A stretch of 40,508 nucleotides of DNA, taken from positions 1 to 40,508 of the forward strand of contig JAHJBM010000027.1 in the NCBI GenBank assembly GCA_018813505.1, written 5' to 3'. Shown piece by piece: positions 17,084 to 25,729 of this stretch. This DNA comes from Microcaldota archaeon (GTDB lineage: Archaea; Micrarchaeota; Micrarchaeia; Anstonellales; Bilamarchaeaceae). Numbering within the stretch: position 1 is the first letter of the stretch; each line of letters opens with the position of its first letter. A model generated the notes under the pieces. That model did no database searches and was not told the DNA's origin. It saw nothing but the letters and a program-made list of their open reading frames with translations. Position numbers and translations under genes: made by a program.

Positions 17084-18641
17084 TTTTATCCTCCAATACG
17101 ACGTTAACAACGCCTTTTGTAGCTTTCCTCATTTTTGCAAGAGAGAATATACGCACAAGATTCTTTTCATCGATGCCAAGCTGCCTTAGGAATGATATGA
17201 TAGATGGTTTTGCATAGCCAAATTTTTCAAGTACGGCGACAAGTTTTTCACCATCGAGAAGGCCATCCCCTTTTTCAAACTCGCTTTTAACCATGCTGAG
17301 CTGACTCTCAGTGAGGCCAAGCTCATATAGCATTCTGACAAATTGTTCACGTTCTATTTCAACCATCATATCTCCACCCTTCAACTTATATATCAAAAGT
17401 GGCTCCTCGCCGTCGATCTTATCCATGAGAAATGTCATGACTCGAGACTGTCGCTGTGAAAATATCATATTCACCGCAGCATCACCGACACCGAATTTTG
17501 AAATTTCATTATCTATGAATTCAGAATAACCAATTGAATTCCGTACATAGTCGCGATATTCCTTGAGTATGAGCCTTAAAACAAAAACAGTACCTATATT
17601 GCTGAAAATTGTTTTGTTCATATCAGTCGGATTTTGTGTTGCGATAAGTAGCGAGAAATTATATTTCCTACCTTCACGAACAATGGTTATTACATCACTT
17701 CTGTCATCCTGTGCGATTTTCCATGCTTCATCCAGCACAACGAAAAGCTTGACTTTTTTATGATCTTCTGCAGCGCCCTGTATTCTCATAAGCTCTTTGA
17801 TATATTGTAATATAGTAAGGCCCGCAAGACTCCGCATTTCCTCTGTCGGAAGATCGTGAAGATCAATGTTCACAAGACCGCCGTTTGTAAGTTTTCTGAT
17901 GTCAAGGGTTGAAGAACCTGCAAAAAAATCAGTGCCCTCGATAGTGAATCTTTTGATAAGGCGAGCAGCTTTTTTCTTCCCCTGTTTTTCAAGAAGCTTG
18001 ACAACGTCCACAAGGGTAGGTTTTGAAAGATCTGTTCCGCCGATCATACCTTGCATTTCCGCTTTTCCGAACTTTCCAGATTTTGTTTTTCTTTTTTTGA
18101 TATCTTCGGTAACCTCTTTCATCCCAGGCCGTCGACTTTCATTTTGATAATAAATAGCTTCAAGCGCGTCTTCGATTTCATCCCGCTCGTTTGGATAATC
18201 TTTTAGACTTATCAGGATATCGAGTGCCGAGATTATTTGTTTTATTCTGCTTCTTTTTGGAAGACCAACCAGATCAAGGATATTCAATCTTTCTTTTGCA
18301 AGATTGATCACTTTTCCACCTGCCTGTCTCACCCACTCATTATATTCACCAACCCAATCAAGAATGATCGCATTAGTATCCCAAACAAGAGAAGCACGGG
18401 TAAGGAACGTTTTTACAGTATATGACTTTCCAGCACCAGTGATACCAAGTATTGCCATGTGCGGATTTACAAGCTTTGTCGGATCCCAGAAAACAGGAGT
18501 ATTGAGAAATCGGGTTTTACCAATGTAGACACCTTGTGAAGGATCTGACAAAAGAAGATCCTTTCGTGGTTCTGGTGGATGTACAAGAATCATTTTGCTT
18601 GCAAGCTCGGTTGACAACATATATGATGATTTGATTCCCAT
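17076..18641 (-). CDS. VirB4/TraC/HerA-type ATPase lacking the VirB4 N-domain
   Basis: A RecA-like motor ATPase of the VirB4 group, which powers type IV secretion and DNA transfer. From ATG 18641 the 521 residues carry GVYIGKTRF, Walker A GITGAGKS (66-73), AIILDWVGEYNEW (91-103), Walker B LFVVLDEAWKI with D304 and E305, and REGRKYNFSLLIATQNPTD (322-340). The last of these is characteristic of VirB4/TraC rather than of HerA repair motors. The chain begins only about 65 residues before Walker A, so the usual VirB4 N-terminal domain is missing. A candidate for it is encoded at 22082-22864. A C-terminal helical extension of about 100 residues follows the motor. Confidence 0.82.
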   Translation of the reverse strand: MGIKSSYMLSTELASKMILVHPPEPRKDLLLSDPSQGVYIGKTRFLNTPVFWDPTKLVNPHMAILGITGAGKSYTVKTFLTRASLVWDTNAIILDWVGEYNEWVRQAGGKVINLAKERLNILDLVGLPKRSRIKQIISALDILISLKDYPNERDEIEDALEAIYYQNESRRPGMKEVTEDIKKRKTKSGKFGKAEMQGMIGGTDLSKPTLVDVVKLLEKQGKKKAARLIKRFTIEGTDFFAGSSTLDIRKLTNGGLVNIDLHDLPTEEMRSLAGLTILQYIKELMRIQGAAEDHKKVKLFVVLDEAWKIAQDDRSDVITIVREGRKYNFSLLIATQNPTDMNKTIFSNIGTVFVLRLILKEYRDYVRNSIGYSEFIDNEISKFGVGDAAVNMIFSQRQSRVMTFLMDKIDGEEPLLIYKLKGGDMMVEIEREQFVRMLYELGLTESQLSMVKSEFEKGDGLLDGEKLVAVLEKFGYAKPSIISFLRQLGIDEKNLVRIFSLAKMRKATKGVVNVVLEDKNA

Positions 18642-18663
18642 CAACACCACTATATAATTTAGG

Positions 18664-18672
18664 CTATATAAA
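18664..18672 (-). promoter_or_regulatory. TATA box of the VirB4-like gene
   Basis: On the minus strand TTTATATAG is centred 27 bases before ATG 18641, predicting a leaderless transcript. This supports ATG 18641 over the GTG at 18650. Having its own promoter means the ATPase gene does not depend on read-through from the related genes at 22-24 kb. Confidence 0.55.
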
Positions 18673-18826
18673 TGTTGATGGTGGTTTTTACCAGATGGAA
18701 TTTGATAGATGCTAGCCTCACTACCACAATGACAATGATTTGAAAATAATTTGTCTGATTATATGAGGTTCTGAAGGAAAAATAAACAGGTTGTTTTTTA
18801 AGGATTATGGTGGTAAATAGACATTT

Positions 18827-19867
18827 ATGTCACTCACGAAATTAGGTAAACCAGTTGTTTTGCTATTGATTTTGGGGATTTTGATATCAATGAATTTTGC
18901 TACGAGTCCATATTATCCACCAACTGATTCCGACTCCCCAGATGGAGGAGGAACAAGTGGAGATGCTGAACCAAAGGGAGATATAGGAACGAACTTCATA
19001 ACTGGATGTGATGGCAATACCGTATATGTGTATTATGGAGATGGGATTCCGCTCCATGGAGCAAGGGTTGCAGTAATCGGACCACCAATAATAGTAACTG
19101 GTGAAACCGATGAGTCGGGAAAGTTCTCTTTTGATGGTAAAAGTGTCACTGTGAGAATAACTATCACATTCGCAGGACTTAGTCCATTATATATGACAAA
19201 AACATTGATCCATGAAACAATGTGTCAGACTACTGAGACAGAGATCACTGAAGAACCAGACCAAGATTACGAATGTTCATATGATAGTGAGTGTGGCGAA
19301 ACAGAATATTGCAATGTAAATGAGAACTCAATTGGTGGTACCTGTGAACCGATTCAAGGATGTGGAAAGGTTGAGAACCATGAACTGATTCCATATGTTT
19401 GTGGAGCCGAACCTAGTTGCCCTATTTGTCCGCAGGGTACATATTGCCTAGATAACAGTGGATGTATCGGCTTGAATCTGACCGGCCCTGAAGAAGCAAA
19501 TACAGGTCAGGATGGAGTATTTTATGCATTTGAAGGCAACGAAACGTGTGTCTTTTGTACGCTCATAATAGTTCGTCCAGATGGATCCAATTACACTATG
19601 CAAACTGAAAATGATGGTTCTGCCATAATTCATTTTGATCAGGAAGGACAATATATAGTAATCTTTCAACAGGGCAATGCATTTGCTTCATTGATGACTG
19701 AGGCAGGTGCAATTCAACCACTAGATAATAATGAAGACCAGAAACCAAACACCATGTTTCTTGAAGAATATTACCCATATCTGGGAGTGGTTTTGATTAT
19801 AATTGTTGGTCTTGGCTTATTATATTATTTTAAAGGAAGGAATAACAGGCCAGAAACACAGTCCTGA
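18827..19867 (+). CDS. Membrane-anchored cysteine-rich surface protein
   Basis: The 346 residues start with a signal peptide (about 1-26) and end in one transmembrane helix (about 318-335) with a basic tail, so the body is extracellular. After a low-complexity DSDSPDGGG linker comes a carboxypeptidase-regulatory-like module (VYVYYGDGIPLHGARVAVIG, then TDESGKFSFDG). A cysteine-rich patch follows (YECSYDSECGETEYCN, then CPICPQGTYCL), and then an Ig-like domain. A TATA-like TTTTTTAAGG about 29 bases upstream suggests a leaderless start. The gene lies inside the VirB4/VirB6 cluster but on the opposite strand. A role as surface component of that machine is inferred from position only. Confidence 0.7.
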   Translation: MSLTKLGKPVVLLLILGILISMNFATSPYYPPTDSDSPDGGGTSGDAEPKGDIGTNFITGCDGNTVYVYYGDGIPLHGARVAVIGPPIIVTGETDESGKFSFDGKSVTVRITITFAGLSPLYMTKTLIHETMCQTTETEITEEPDQDYECSYDSECGETEYCNVNENSIGGTCEPIQGCGKVENHELIPYVCGAEPSCPICPQGTYCLDNSGCIGLNLTGPEEANTGQDGVFYAFEGNETCVFCTLIIVRPDGSNYTMQTENDGSAIIHFDQEGQYIVIFQQGNAFASLMTEAGAIQPLDNNEDQKPNTMFLEEYYPYLGVVLIIIVGLGLLYYFKGRNNRPETQS

Positions 19868-19925
19868 AACAGAGGCTGGCACATGTGGTTTTCTTAGAGG
19901 AAACCGATCCGTTGATTACGACACC

Positions 19926-19961
19926 GCATTCCACACTACTAGCCAGAGACTAATGGAATGC
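19926..19961. repeat. Inverted repeat between two plus-strand genes
   Basis: GCATTCCA at 19926-19933 and TGGAATGC at 19954-19961 form a perfect 8-base stem around a 20-base loop, in the roughly 200-base spacer before the 597-residue orphan. It could be an operator or an RNA hairpin; there is no T-run after it to make a terminator. Confidence 0.4.
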
Positions 19962-20009
19962 TCAATTTCAATAGGTACATTACTGAACGTGGAAAAAACA
20001 CAGGATAAG

Positions 20010-20065
20010 ATATATAAATATGTTTATGGTAATAATGTATACAATAATGTAAAAATATGGTGATA
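20010..20065 (+). promoter_or_regulatory. TATA box and ribosome site of the 597-residue orphan gene
   Basis: ATATATAAATA around 20010-20020 is a strong TATA-like box. GGTGATA at 20059-20065 is an anti-16S-compatible ribosome site 5-11 bases before ATG 20070. This gene therefore has a short leader, unlike the leaderless genes around it. Confidence 0.5.
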
Positions 20066-20069
20066 AACA

Positions 20070-21863
20070 ATGACTGCGAATCAACAACAAACAGATGCAC
20101 CGGGAGAAAGGCAGGAACAGTCAGTGAACGTGCTTAATCAACAGCAGGTAGCCAACATAGTTAATGCGTGTACAATGCTTGGATTGAATCCAGAGCAGGT
20201 TTTAGGATATGTAAGACAAGGACAACGTTCAGGTGTAGATGCACTATTGGATGGTACGACAACCACTAGGGAAATGAATTTTGCTGATTTGATACTTGAC
20301 ATTATGGGTACTGGAGAATTGGCAGAAGATATGGTGCAGGATGCAGTAATTCGTTTCAATCAGCCTGGGGCAGGTAATGCAGAACGGGGCATGGTAATAG
20401 ATGAAGAAACAAGAGATGAGATGAGAGCCAGATTATATCAGCTTGAACATCCTGAAATGAATATTGAAGAGGCTAGAAGAGAATCGTTGATAGATTATGA
20501 ATCATACAGAGCAACACTTGCAGATCACCATGATGCCCCGCTCAGAGAGTTGGCTCCAGCTGAAAGAAAGGTAATGCAAAGAGAAAGACGAGTCAACGCA
20601 ATTCTTACTGGTGCATATTCAGCTCAGCTTGCGGATGAGAGCCATTTACCACCAAGTGTTGCACAAGGACTTTTAGAACGCGCTACCCAAAATGACCCAG
20701 TTGCTAGAGAATTAGCTTTGGCAGTTAGAGGAAATTTTGAACATGATAGACAGGGCAGACACAGCGTTCAAAATCTTGGCAGAGTTATGGCAGATTATAT
20801 AAGAGAGAATCGCCACACACTCCCAAATGCAGAAGAAGGTACACTAACTAATAGAGAAGTAGTGAGTCACGAGGATGGAATGATAACTACAAGAATAACT
20901 ACAAGAATACCTAGAGAAACTGAGACTGAAACCAACACACAGTTCCGTACTTTTGTAGAACAGGCAGGTGGAGAACCAGCAGGAGTACGTTGGTGTTTAG
21001 ACCGTCTTGAACATGGTGAAACTTTTTCAGGAGTTGATGCAGAACACCCAAATGTAAGGATTGCCACGGCTTTGCGAAGACAACATGTCAGCCTAAATGA
21101 TCTTGATCACCCAAATTCCACAAATTTAAGGAACATGAGAATAGCAGTTCTTTCGGTTCGTGGAGAAGAAAATGTAAGACCAGTAACTCAGGTAGCAGAA
21201 GCAGTGGAAGCAGCACCAAATGAACAAACAGAAGCTAGAACCGCACCACAATATACTCCAAGAAACGATACTGAAGCCGCACTGGCAGCCAGACTTAATG
21301 AGGTCCCGGGAATAAATATTCCGAGGGTGTTTAGATATCTTCAGGCGCTTGAACAACTCCCCAGGACAAGAGATATATTACGCGGCAATGACCCGAACGT
21401 CGTAGTGGCATGGAGACTTTATGAAGCCGGAGTCAGGATAACCGGGGAAAGAACAGTAGAAGAACAGCAAGGAGTTTCGGATGCCATTGGCAGAGCAGAC
21501 CTGCAATTTTCACCTGCAAGATCAGAACTTGCCACTCAGATAGAAACTGAAGTACGAAGAGAAGGAGGAAATCTGCAAGAGGTCAACATATATCTCTCAA
21601 GGCTTGTACAGGGAGATGTGCAAACATTTGCAAGAGATACTTCTGACAACACCCCAAGAGCACCACATAATGAGAATGAGAGGATTGCCATAGGCATATA
21701 TACGCGATTAAGAAATCTGGCAGAAGAGGGTCAAAATGAAGTAGCATTCCTACAGGATTTGCTTTATAGTAATGAACGATTTCCGAACCTGAATGATAGG
21801 ATAATAGCAGATGCTGCAAGTGCGATCCGTGTACCGGAAGAAGAAAGAAGAGGGCGTTCTTGA
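20070..21863 (+). CDS. Lysine-depleted 597-residue helical protein of unknown function
   Basis: A large soluble protein with no signal peptide or membrane segment. It is rich in Glu, Gln, Asn and Arg and predicted mostly helical. I count one lysine (K167) against about 66 arginines, mostly AGA codons, so the bias is not caused by high GC. Two cysteines are visible (C34 and C312 region). A low-complexity TRITTRIPRETETETN stretch lies near 278-293, and a possible linker around 385-400 divides the chain. Repeated helical modules are likely, but none is recognised. It sits between the two halves of the VirB4-like module on the opposite strand. Confidence 0.65.
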   Translation: MTANQQQTDAPGERQEQSVNVLNQQQVANIVNACTMLGLNPEQVLGYVRQGQRSGVDALLDGTTTTREMNFADLILDIMGTGELAEDMVQDAVIRFNQPGAGNAERGMVIDEETRDEMRARLYQLEHPEMNIEEARRESLIDYESYRATLADHHDAPLRELAPAERKVMQRERRVNAILTGAYSAQLADESHLPPSVAQGLLERATQNDPVARELALAVRGNFEHDRQGRHSVQNLGRVMADYIRENRHTLPNAEEGTLTNREVVSHEDGMITTRITTRIPRETETETNTQFRTFVEQAGGEPAGVRWCLDRLEHGETFSGVDAEHPNVRIATALRRQHVSLNDLDHPNSTNLRNMRIAVLSVRGEENVRPVTQVAEAVEAAPNEQTEARTAPQYTPRNDTEAALAARLNEVPGINIPRVFRYLQALEQLPRTRDILRGNDPNVVVAWRLYEAGVRITGERTVEEQQGVSDAIGRADLQFSPARSELATQIETEVRREGGNLQEVNIYLSRLVQGDVQTFARDTSDNTPRAPHNENERIAIGIYTRLRNLAEEGQNEVAFLQDLLYSNERFPNLNDRIIADAASAIRVPEEERRGRS

Positions 21864-22081
21864 AATATTGGGATCAGTGGTATAAATCAACATTGTGCAC
21901 CATCCAATTCAAAGCAATTGAACGAGGATAAGAAATCAAAGATCATCAACAGAAACAAAATTAGGTTTGATTACCCTGATATCTTTTTTTACTTCTTGAA
22001 TTAGATGGTTCTCCTTGTTTGAGAGTTCTTCATTATGCGATTGAATTTCATGAATCTTAACTTTTATATACGATCTTATTA

Positions 22082-22864
22082 TCAGAAAAGTGCATCCTTG
22101 ATTTCTTCCTGAGTTGTGGGAAAGAAATATTCCCATTCAAAACATTTCAGCATATCCTTGTCTTTTAGTTCTGTGATATCGCAACCAAGTGAACCTGATA
22201 ATATGGTCTGTAGTTCCTTTGATTGTCTTGAAACCTGGCTCAATGCTTCTTCTCTTGTAAGCCCAAATGAGGTTGTGGATGCGAATGCAATAACTTCCAC
22301 AGGCCTTTCACCCTGACTTATACGATCAAGCAACCTGTTCCAGTAGGCAAGCTCACGATCCATACGCATAGACTCGTCTGCAGCGAGTTTTATCTCCTTA
22401 GATTTCTTTGCTTCCACATTGCTTCTTTTTGTCTTTATTTCATCTATGTGTTTTGAAAGATCCAAAACGCTGACCATCAGACTTATCCTGACTATATACT
22501 TGAGCGAACTGATTGCTTTTTCAAAAGATTCGAACATTGTTTTTTTCTCGCTTTTGTCCTTATCCATTGAACTTTCATAAAATCTTATTTCAAGGAATTT
22601 TGAAGCATAATAACCCGAATCATTTTTCTTGATAATGTAATCGCGGGATGACGGAACTTCATAACCACCGCGAACTTCGATAATATTTGTAAATTTCGTG
22701 ATTGCGGGTATCAGAATATAACCGTATTTCCATATCACAAGACTAAGAGTGAAAAATACTCCGGCTACTATTGGCAGCACTGGATTTGCATAAACTAACG
22801 AGATGATTATTGCGATTACTCCTCCGGCAAGAGAACCGATTGTTATGGCGCGGTTCATAAACAT
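22082..22864 (-). CDS. Two-TM protein resembling VirB3 plus VirB4 N-terminal domain
   Basis: From ATG 22864 (GTGATAACC just upstream; an ATG at 22885 is an alternative) about 260 residues. There are two close transmembrane helices within the first 50 residues, then a soluble domain with FLEIRFYESSM, a long helical region (about 120-180) and GERPVEVIAFASTTSFGLTR, ending CFEWEYFFPTTQEEI. Two short helices followed by an alpha/beta domain with a long helical insert is the layout of fused VirB3 (PrgI-like) and VirB4 N-terminal regions. This is the very part the ATPase at 17-18.6 kb lacks. The match is by architecture and local pattern only. It follows the VirB6-like gene by about 60 bases. Confidence 0.55.
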   Translation of the reverse strand: MFMNRAITIGSLAGGVIAIIISLVYANPVLPIVAGVFFTLSLVIWKYGYILIPAITKFTNIIEVRGGYEVPSSRDYIIKKNDSGYYASKFLEIRFYESSMDKDKSEKKTMFESFEKAISSLKYIVRISLMVSVLDLSKHIDEIKTKRSNVEAKKSKEIKLAADESMRMDRELAYWNRLLDRISQGERPVEVIAFASTTSFGLTREEALSQVSRQSKELQTILSGSLGCDITELKDKDMLKCFEWEYFFPTTQEEIKDALF

Positions 22865-22923
22865 GGTTATCACACATATACTCATTCAATATATTCTTCA
22901 CTAAGTAACCGTTCTTTAAAAAG

Positions 22924-23964
22924 CTATATCGCTGCAAAGGTTTTGAGACCAAGCTCCCCCCCAAGCAAAGTTGATAGCTCCCTTACAAAGACAATGGTGA
23001 TTATGAATGAAAACAATGGAGCGATAACTGTGTAAAGCAAGGATTTTGAAAGTGTATTGGTATTGCTCTGTGCTATGAATGTCAGATCGCCAGTAAAATC
23101 CGTCGAGAGATTTGTGTAAAGCGTCATGTTTGTGATGTTGTTCTGTTCCATGAAATCAAGGCATGCGGAAGTATTTGACATATTGGTGGCAGCGCATCTT
23201 CCGCTCAGCACGTCGAGCTTTCCTGCTATCGCATAATTGTCATTGAGATCAATAACCGGCACTGTAGAATAATAACTGTTGTTGTTGAATCCCTGCATTG
23301 CAATTGTAGAGATATTGACATCATCTACCGGACTTGGAAAGATCAATACAAATGCAGGATAGAAAATGTAAAGTCCGACACCAAGAGCAATGAGGAAACC
23401 ACCGACTTTTCTTGTTGCAAATAAGGTTCTGAGGACAAGGCCGACAGGGAACAAAAGCCCGAGGGCATTCTGGCCAATGAAGTTTGCGATCTGGATATTC
23501 AGTTCAACCAACATCATCAGGATACTCAATGAGAACAACTGCGATGAAAGAACACCTGAAATTGATGAAAGATTGACAAAAGGCGAAATTGCGAATGAAC
23601 CAAAATCAAGAGAAAGACTTTGATAATAACCAAGGATGTTCATTGTTATTACAAGTTCCTGAAATGTGCTGAAAAGACCAGTATTGATATTTGTGAGCGA
23701 GCATACGAGCTGATCTACTATAGTTCCTTCTGAACAAGATGTTGTAACAATTGATGAGCTTATTACACCCACAAGTCCTATGATGGCTGCGAATGAACCG
23801 ATGATTGCGGCATTGATTACAGACTGGATGAATTCTTCAACACCGAATTGTTCTATTCGCTTGTAGCCAAATGCCTTGCCAAGACCAATCAGGATTCCTG
23901 CGAGAGTAATTGAAGCGATTACAATCATTACTGCAATTTCCATCCCAATAAAATCTTCTGCCAT
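22924..23964 (-). CDS. VirB6/CedA-like polytopic membrane protein
   Basis: A 346-residue integral membrane protein with about six hydrophobic segments (near 8-29, 47-72, 136-165, 167-181, 187-209 and 316-336). The cytoplasmic stretch GKAFGYKRIEQFGVEEFIQ after helix 1, and LLFPVGLVLRTLFATRKVGGFLIALGVG in the middle (given here only to mark 170-197), are the arrangement of VirB6/TrbL and archaeal CedA-type channel subunits. A loop of about 100 residues (210-310) with cysteines and many N-x-S/T sequons should face outside. A TATA-like TATTTAATG about 27-30 bases upstream suggests a leaderless start. It is the first gene of the minus-strand transfer-like module. Confidence 0.65.
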   Translation of the reverse strand: MAEDFIGMEIAVMIVIASITLAGILIGLGKAFGYKRIEQFGVEEFIQSVINAAIIGSFAAIIGLVGVISSSIVTTSCSEGTIVDQLVCSLTNINTGLFSTFQELVITMNILGYYQSLSLDFGSFAISPFVNLSSISGVLSSQLFSLSILMMLVELNIQIANFIGQNALGLLFPVGLVLRTLFATRKVGGFLIALGVGLYIFYPAFVLIFPSPVDDVNISTIAMQGFNNNSYYSTVPVIDLNDNYAIAGKLDVLSGRCAATNMSNTSACLDFMEQNNITNMTLYTNLSTDFTGDLTFIAQSNTNTLSKSLLYTVIAPLFSFIITIVFVRELSTLLGGELGLKTFAAI

Positions 23965-24102
23965 TGAACAGGGATACTTGCTCTATCATTAAATAGGTTT
24001 TGTTCTGCATAACAGGTAATTTCAGTATATAGACTGATGGCTAACGAGATAGCTGGACATTTATCTTTGGCAATGATTGAAGATTATATTTAATCTTACT
24101 CT

Positions 24103-25353
24103 TTACCATGATAAATGAAGAAGCCACTTCCAAAGTGGAATGAAAGTGACCGTGCCTTTCATTCCGAACCATTCGAAATCTTCACTACCTTCTTTTTCAG
24201 AATTTATTATGATCAGATTATCGCATTTGAGCTCTTTCCCGGCTTTTAGAAGTGCACGTATTTCACGCTCTTTGGTTTTACTGTCACGGATATCAAAGCA
24301 GGATTGGATAAGGAATTCTATTTTTAGACCACGTCTGACTACAAAATCCACTTCTTCATTCTGTTGGTTTTTCCAGTAAAAAACATTCAAATGTCCGGCT
24401 AGTTCTGCTTTTTTGAGTTCGGATGCTATCACATTTTCATAAAGCCTCCCAGTATTTGGACTGGAAGAAAACGATTTTGCAAATATAAATCCATTATCAT
24501 AGCAATAAACTTTTTGATTAGAGGAAAGTTGTTCACGCAACTTGAATGAAAACCGTGGAATTGTAAACACAAGGAATGCCTCAGCAAGATAACCTGCATA
24601 CTTTCTTACACTGTTAGGACTCTTGATCCCAGTAGCTTTGGCTAATGAATGAAATGAGTTTTCAGTAGCAGTGTTGGAGATAAGATAAGATGCCAATGAG
24701 TCTACATAGTGAGGTAGTCTAATTTTATATCTTCGTACGATGTCCTTGTAGATTATTGAGTCAAATAAAACAGATAGATACTCCTTATAATTCAAAGTTT
24801 TTGTTGTTGGTTCGGGATATCCCCCATGCAAGAGATATTCCTCTAGCATAGATTTATACTCGGCAGTTGTTAATTCCTTTTTAGAAACACTTGCATATTC
24901 GCTAAAAGAAAATGGAAAAAGATAGGTTGGAATATGCCGTCCTGTTAGATGCGTTGCTAGTTCTTTGGCAAGTAAGTTAGCATTGCTTCCAGTTAAGATA
25001 ATGATAAAACCAAGTCGTTGCAATCTATTCACAAAAAGTTCCCATCTTGGAAGGTTTTGTATCTCATCAAATAAGATAATTTTTGGATTTCCATAGATTG
25101 ATTTTAGCTCAGCAACGATCTCATTATAATCTTTTAGCGATATCAAAGTTTCATCATCAAAGTTTGCATAACCGAAATTACCTGCTGAAAACAGAGATTT
25201 TATTGCAAAAAAAGATTTGCCTGAACGCCGTGGGCCGATAATGACTTTTATCAGTGGTCCGCTCAAATCTAGAGCGATATTTCTCTCAATATATTGTTCG
25301 TTTCGGCGCTCCTCCAATTCCCTTTTTTGTGTTAATAAAATATCTCGAATCAT
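24103..25353 (-). CDS. AAA ATPase with DUF4143 domain (second copy)
   Basis: About 416 residues from ATG 25353. The Walker A motif is GPRRSGKS at 40-47, Walker B is LFDEIQN with D96 and E97, the sensor is TGSNA, and LTGRH follows. The C-terminal domain has the DUF4143 pattern with a nuclease-like EEVDFVVRRG strand. An upstream ATG at 25398 would add 15 hydrophobic residues and would place the start inside the promoter palindrome. ATG 25353 instead aligns with the start of the copy at 10.6-11.8 kb and lies about 30 bases after a TATA box. Role unknown. Confidence 0.87.
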   Translation of the reverse strand: MIRDILLTQKRELEERRNEQYIERNIALDLSGPLIKVIIGPRRSGKSFFAIKSLFSAGNFGYANFDDETLISLKDYNEIVAELKSIYGNPKIILFDEIQNLPRWELFVNRLQRLGFIIILTGSNANLLAKELATHLTGRHIPTYLFPFSFSEYASVSKKELTTAEYKSMLEEYLLHGGYPEPTTKTLNYKEYLSVLFDSIIYKDIVRRYKIRLPHYVDSLASYLISNTATENSFHSLAKATGIKSPNSVRKYAGYLAEAFLVFTIPRFSFKLREQLSSNQKVYCYDNGFIFAKSFSSSPNTGRLYENVIASELKKAELAGHLNVFYWKNQQNEEVDFVVRRGLKIEFLIQSCFDIRDSKTKEREIRALLKAGKELKCDNLIIINSEKEGSEDFEWFGMKGTVTFIPLWKWLLHLSW

Positions 25354-25367
25354 GCTGATCAGTATAC

Positions 25368-25401
25368 ATAATGCACAAAAGTTTATAAAATCGTGCATTA
25401 T
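25368..25401 (-). promoter_or_regulatory. Palindromic promoter of the second AAA/DUF4143 gene
   Basis: ATAATGCAC (25368-25376) and GTGCATTAT (25393-25401) are perfect 9-base inverted arms flanking a TTTATAAA TATA box. The box is about 30 bases from ATG 25353, so a dimeric regulator bound here would block TBP. TAATGCAC also occurs once, just before the start of the other AAA/DUF4143 gene. Confidence 0.5.
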
Positions 25402-25729
25402 ACAAGATAGTACTGCACGTAAAGAAGGAATACCCCCTGCAAAGGTCTTTTCCAGCAGTTAGAATTTAGAGGATACGTCAATATCGTATTTCTTATCACT
25501 TTGGTGGGATTTTAAAAGATTCTTAGCTGTCTTAGGCTTTGAACACAAAGAAAGAGATGAACCTAGGAAATTGACCAGGACAACCAGGTCATGATTTGAC
25601 AAGATCATTAGCTATAATCCGCACCATCAAGAACTGTAGGTATATCCAAAGGGATGTTTCTCAGATCTCACTTGTGAGGACATCACAGTCCTAAGCATTT
25701 AAATAAATTTCATAGTCAACTCCTCTATT
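25402..25729. other. Intergenic region, 328 bases
   Basis: No convincing gene or RNA gene. It holds a weak inverted repeat (TGACC at 25572-25576, GGTCA at 25587-25591). At 25698-25705 it has TTTAAATA, a TATA-like box about 28 bases before ATG 25730, implying a leaderless start of the lysine-free gene. Confidence 0.4.

Noticed and set aside
21936-22078. Minus-strand coiled-coil-like frame after the VirB4-N-like gene (IHEIQSHNEELSNKENHL...)
   Set aside because: Protein-like, and a TATA-like GTATATAAAAG lies nearby, but there is no plausible start codon unless it overlaps the preceding gene out of frame. It could be a gene remnant; not strong enough to list as a gene.
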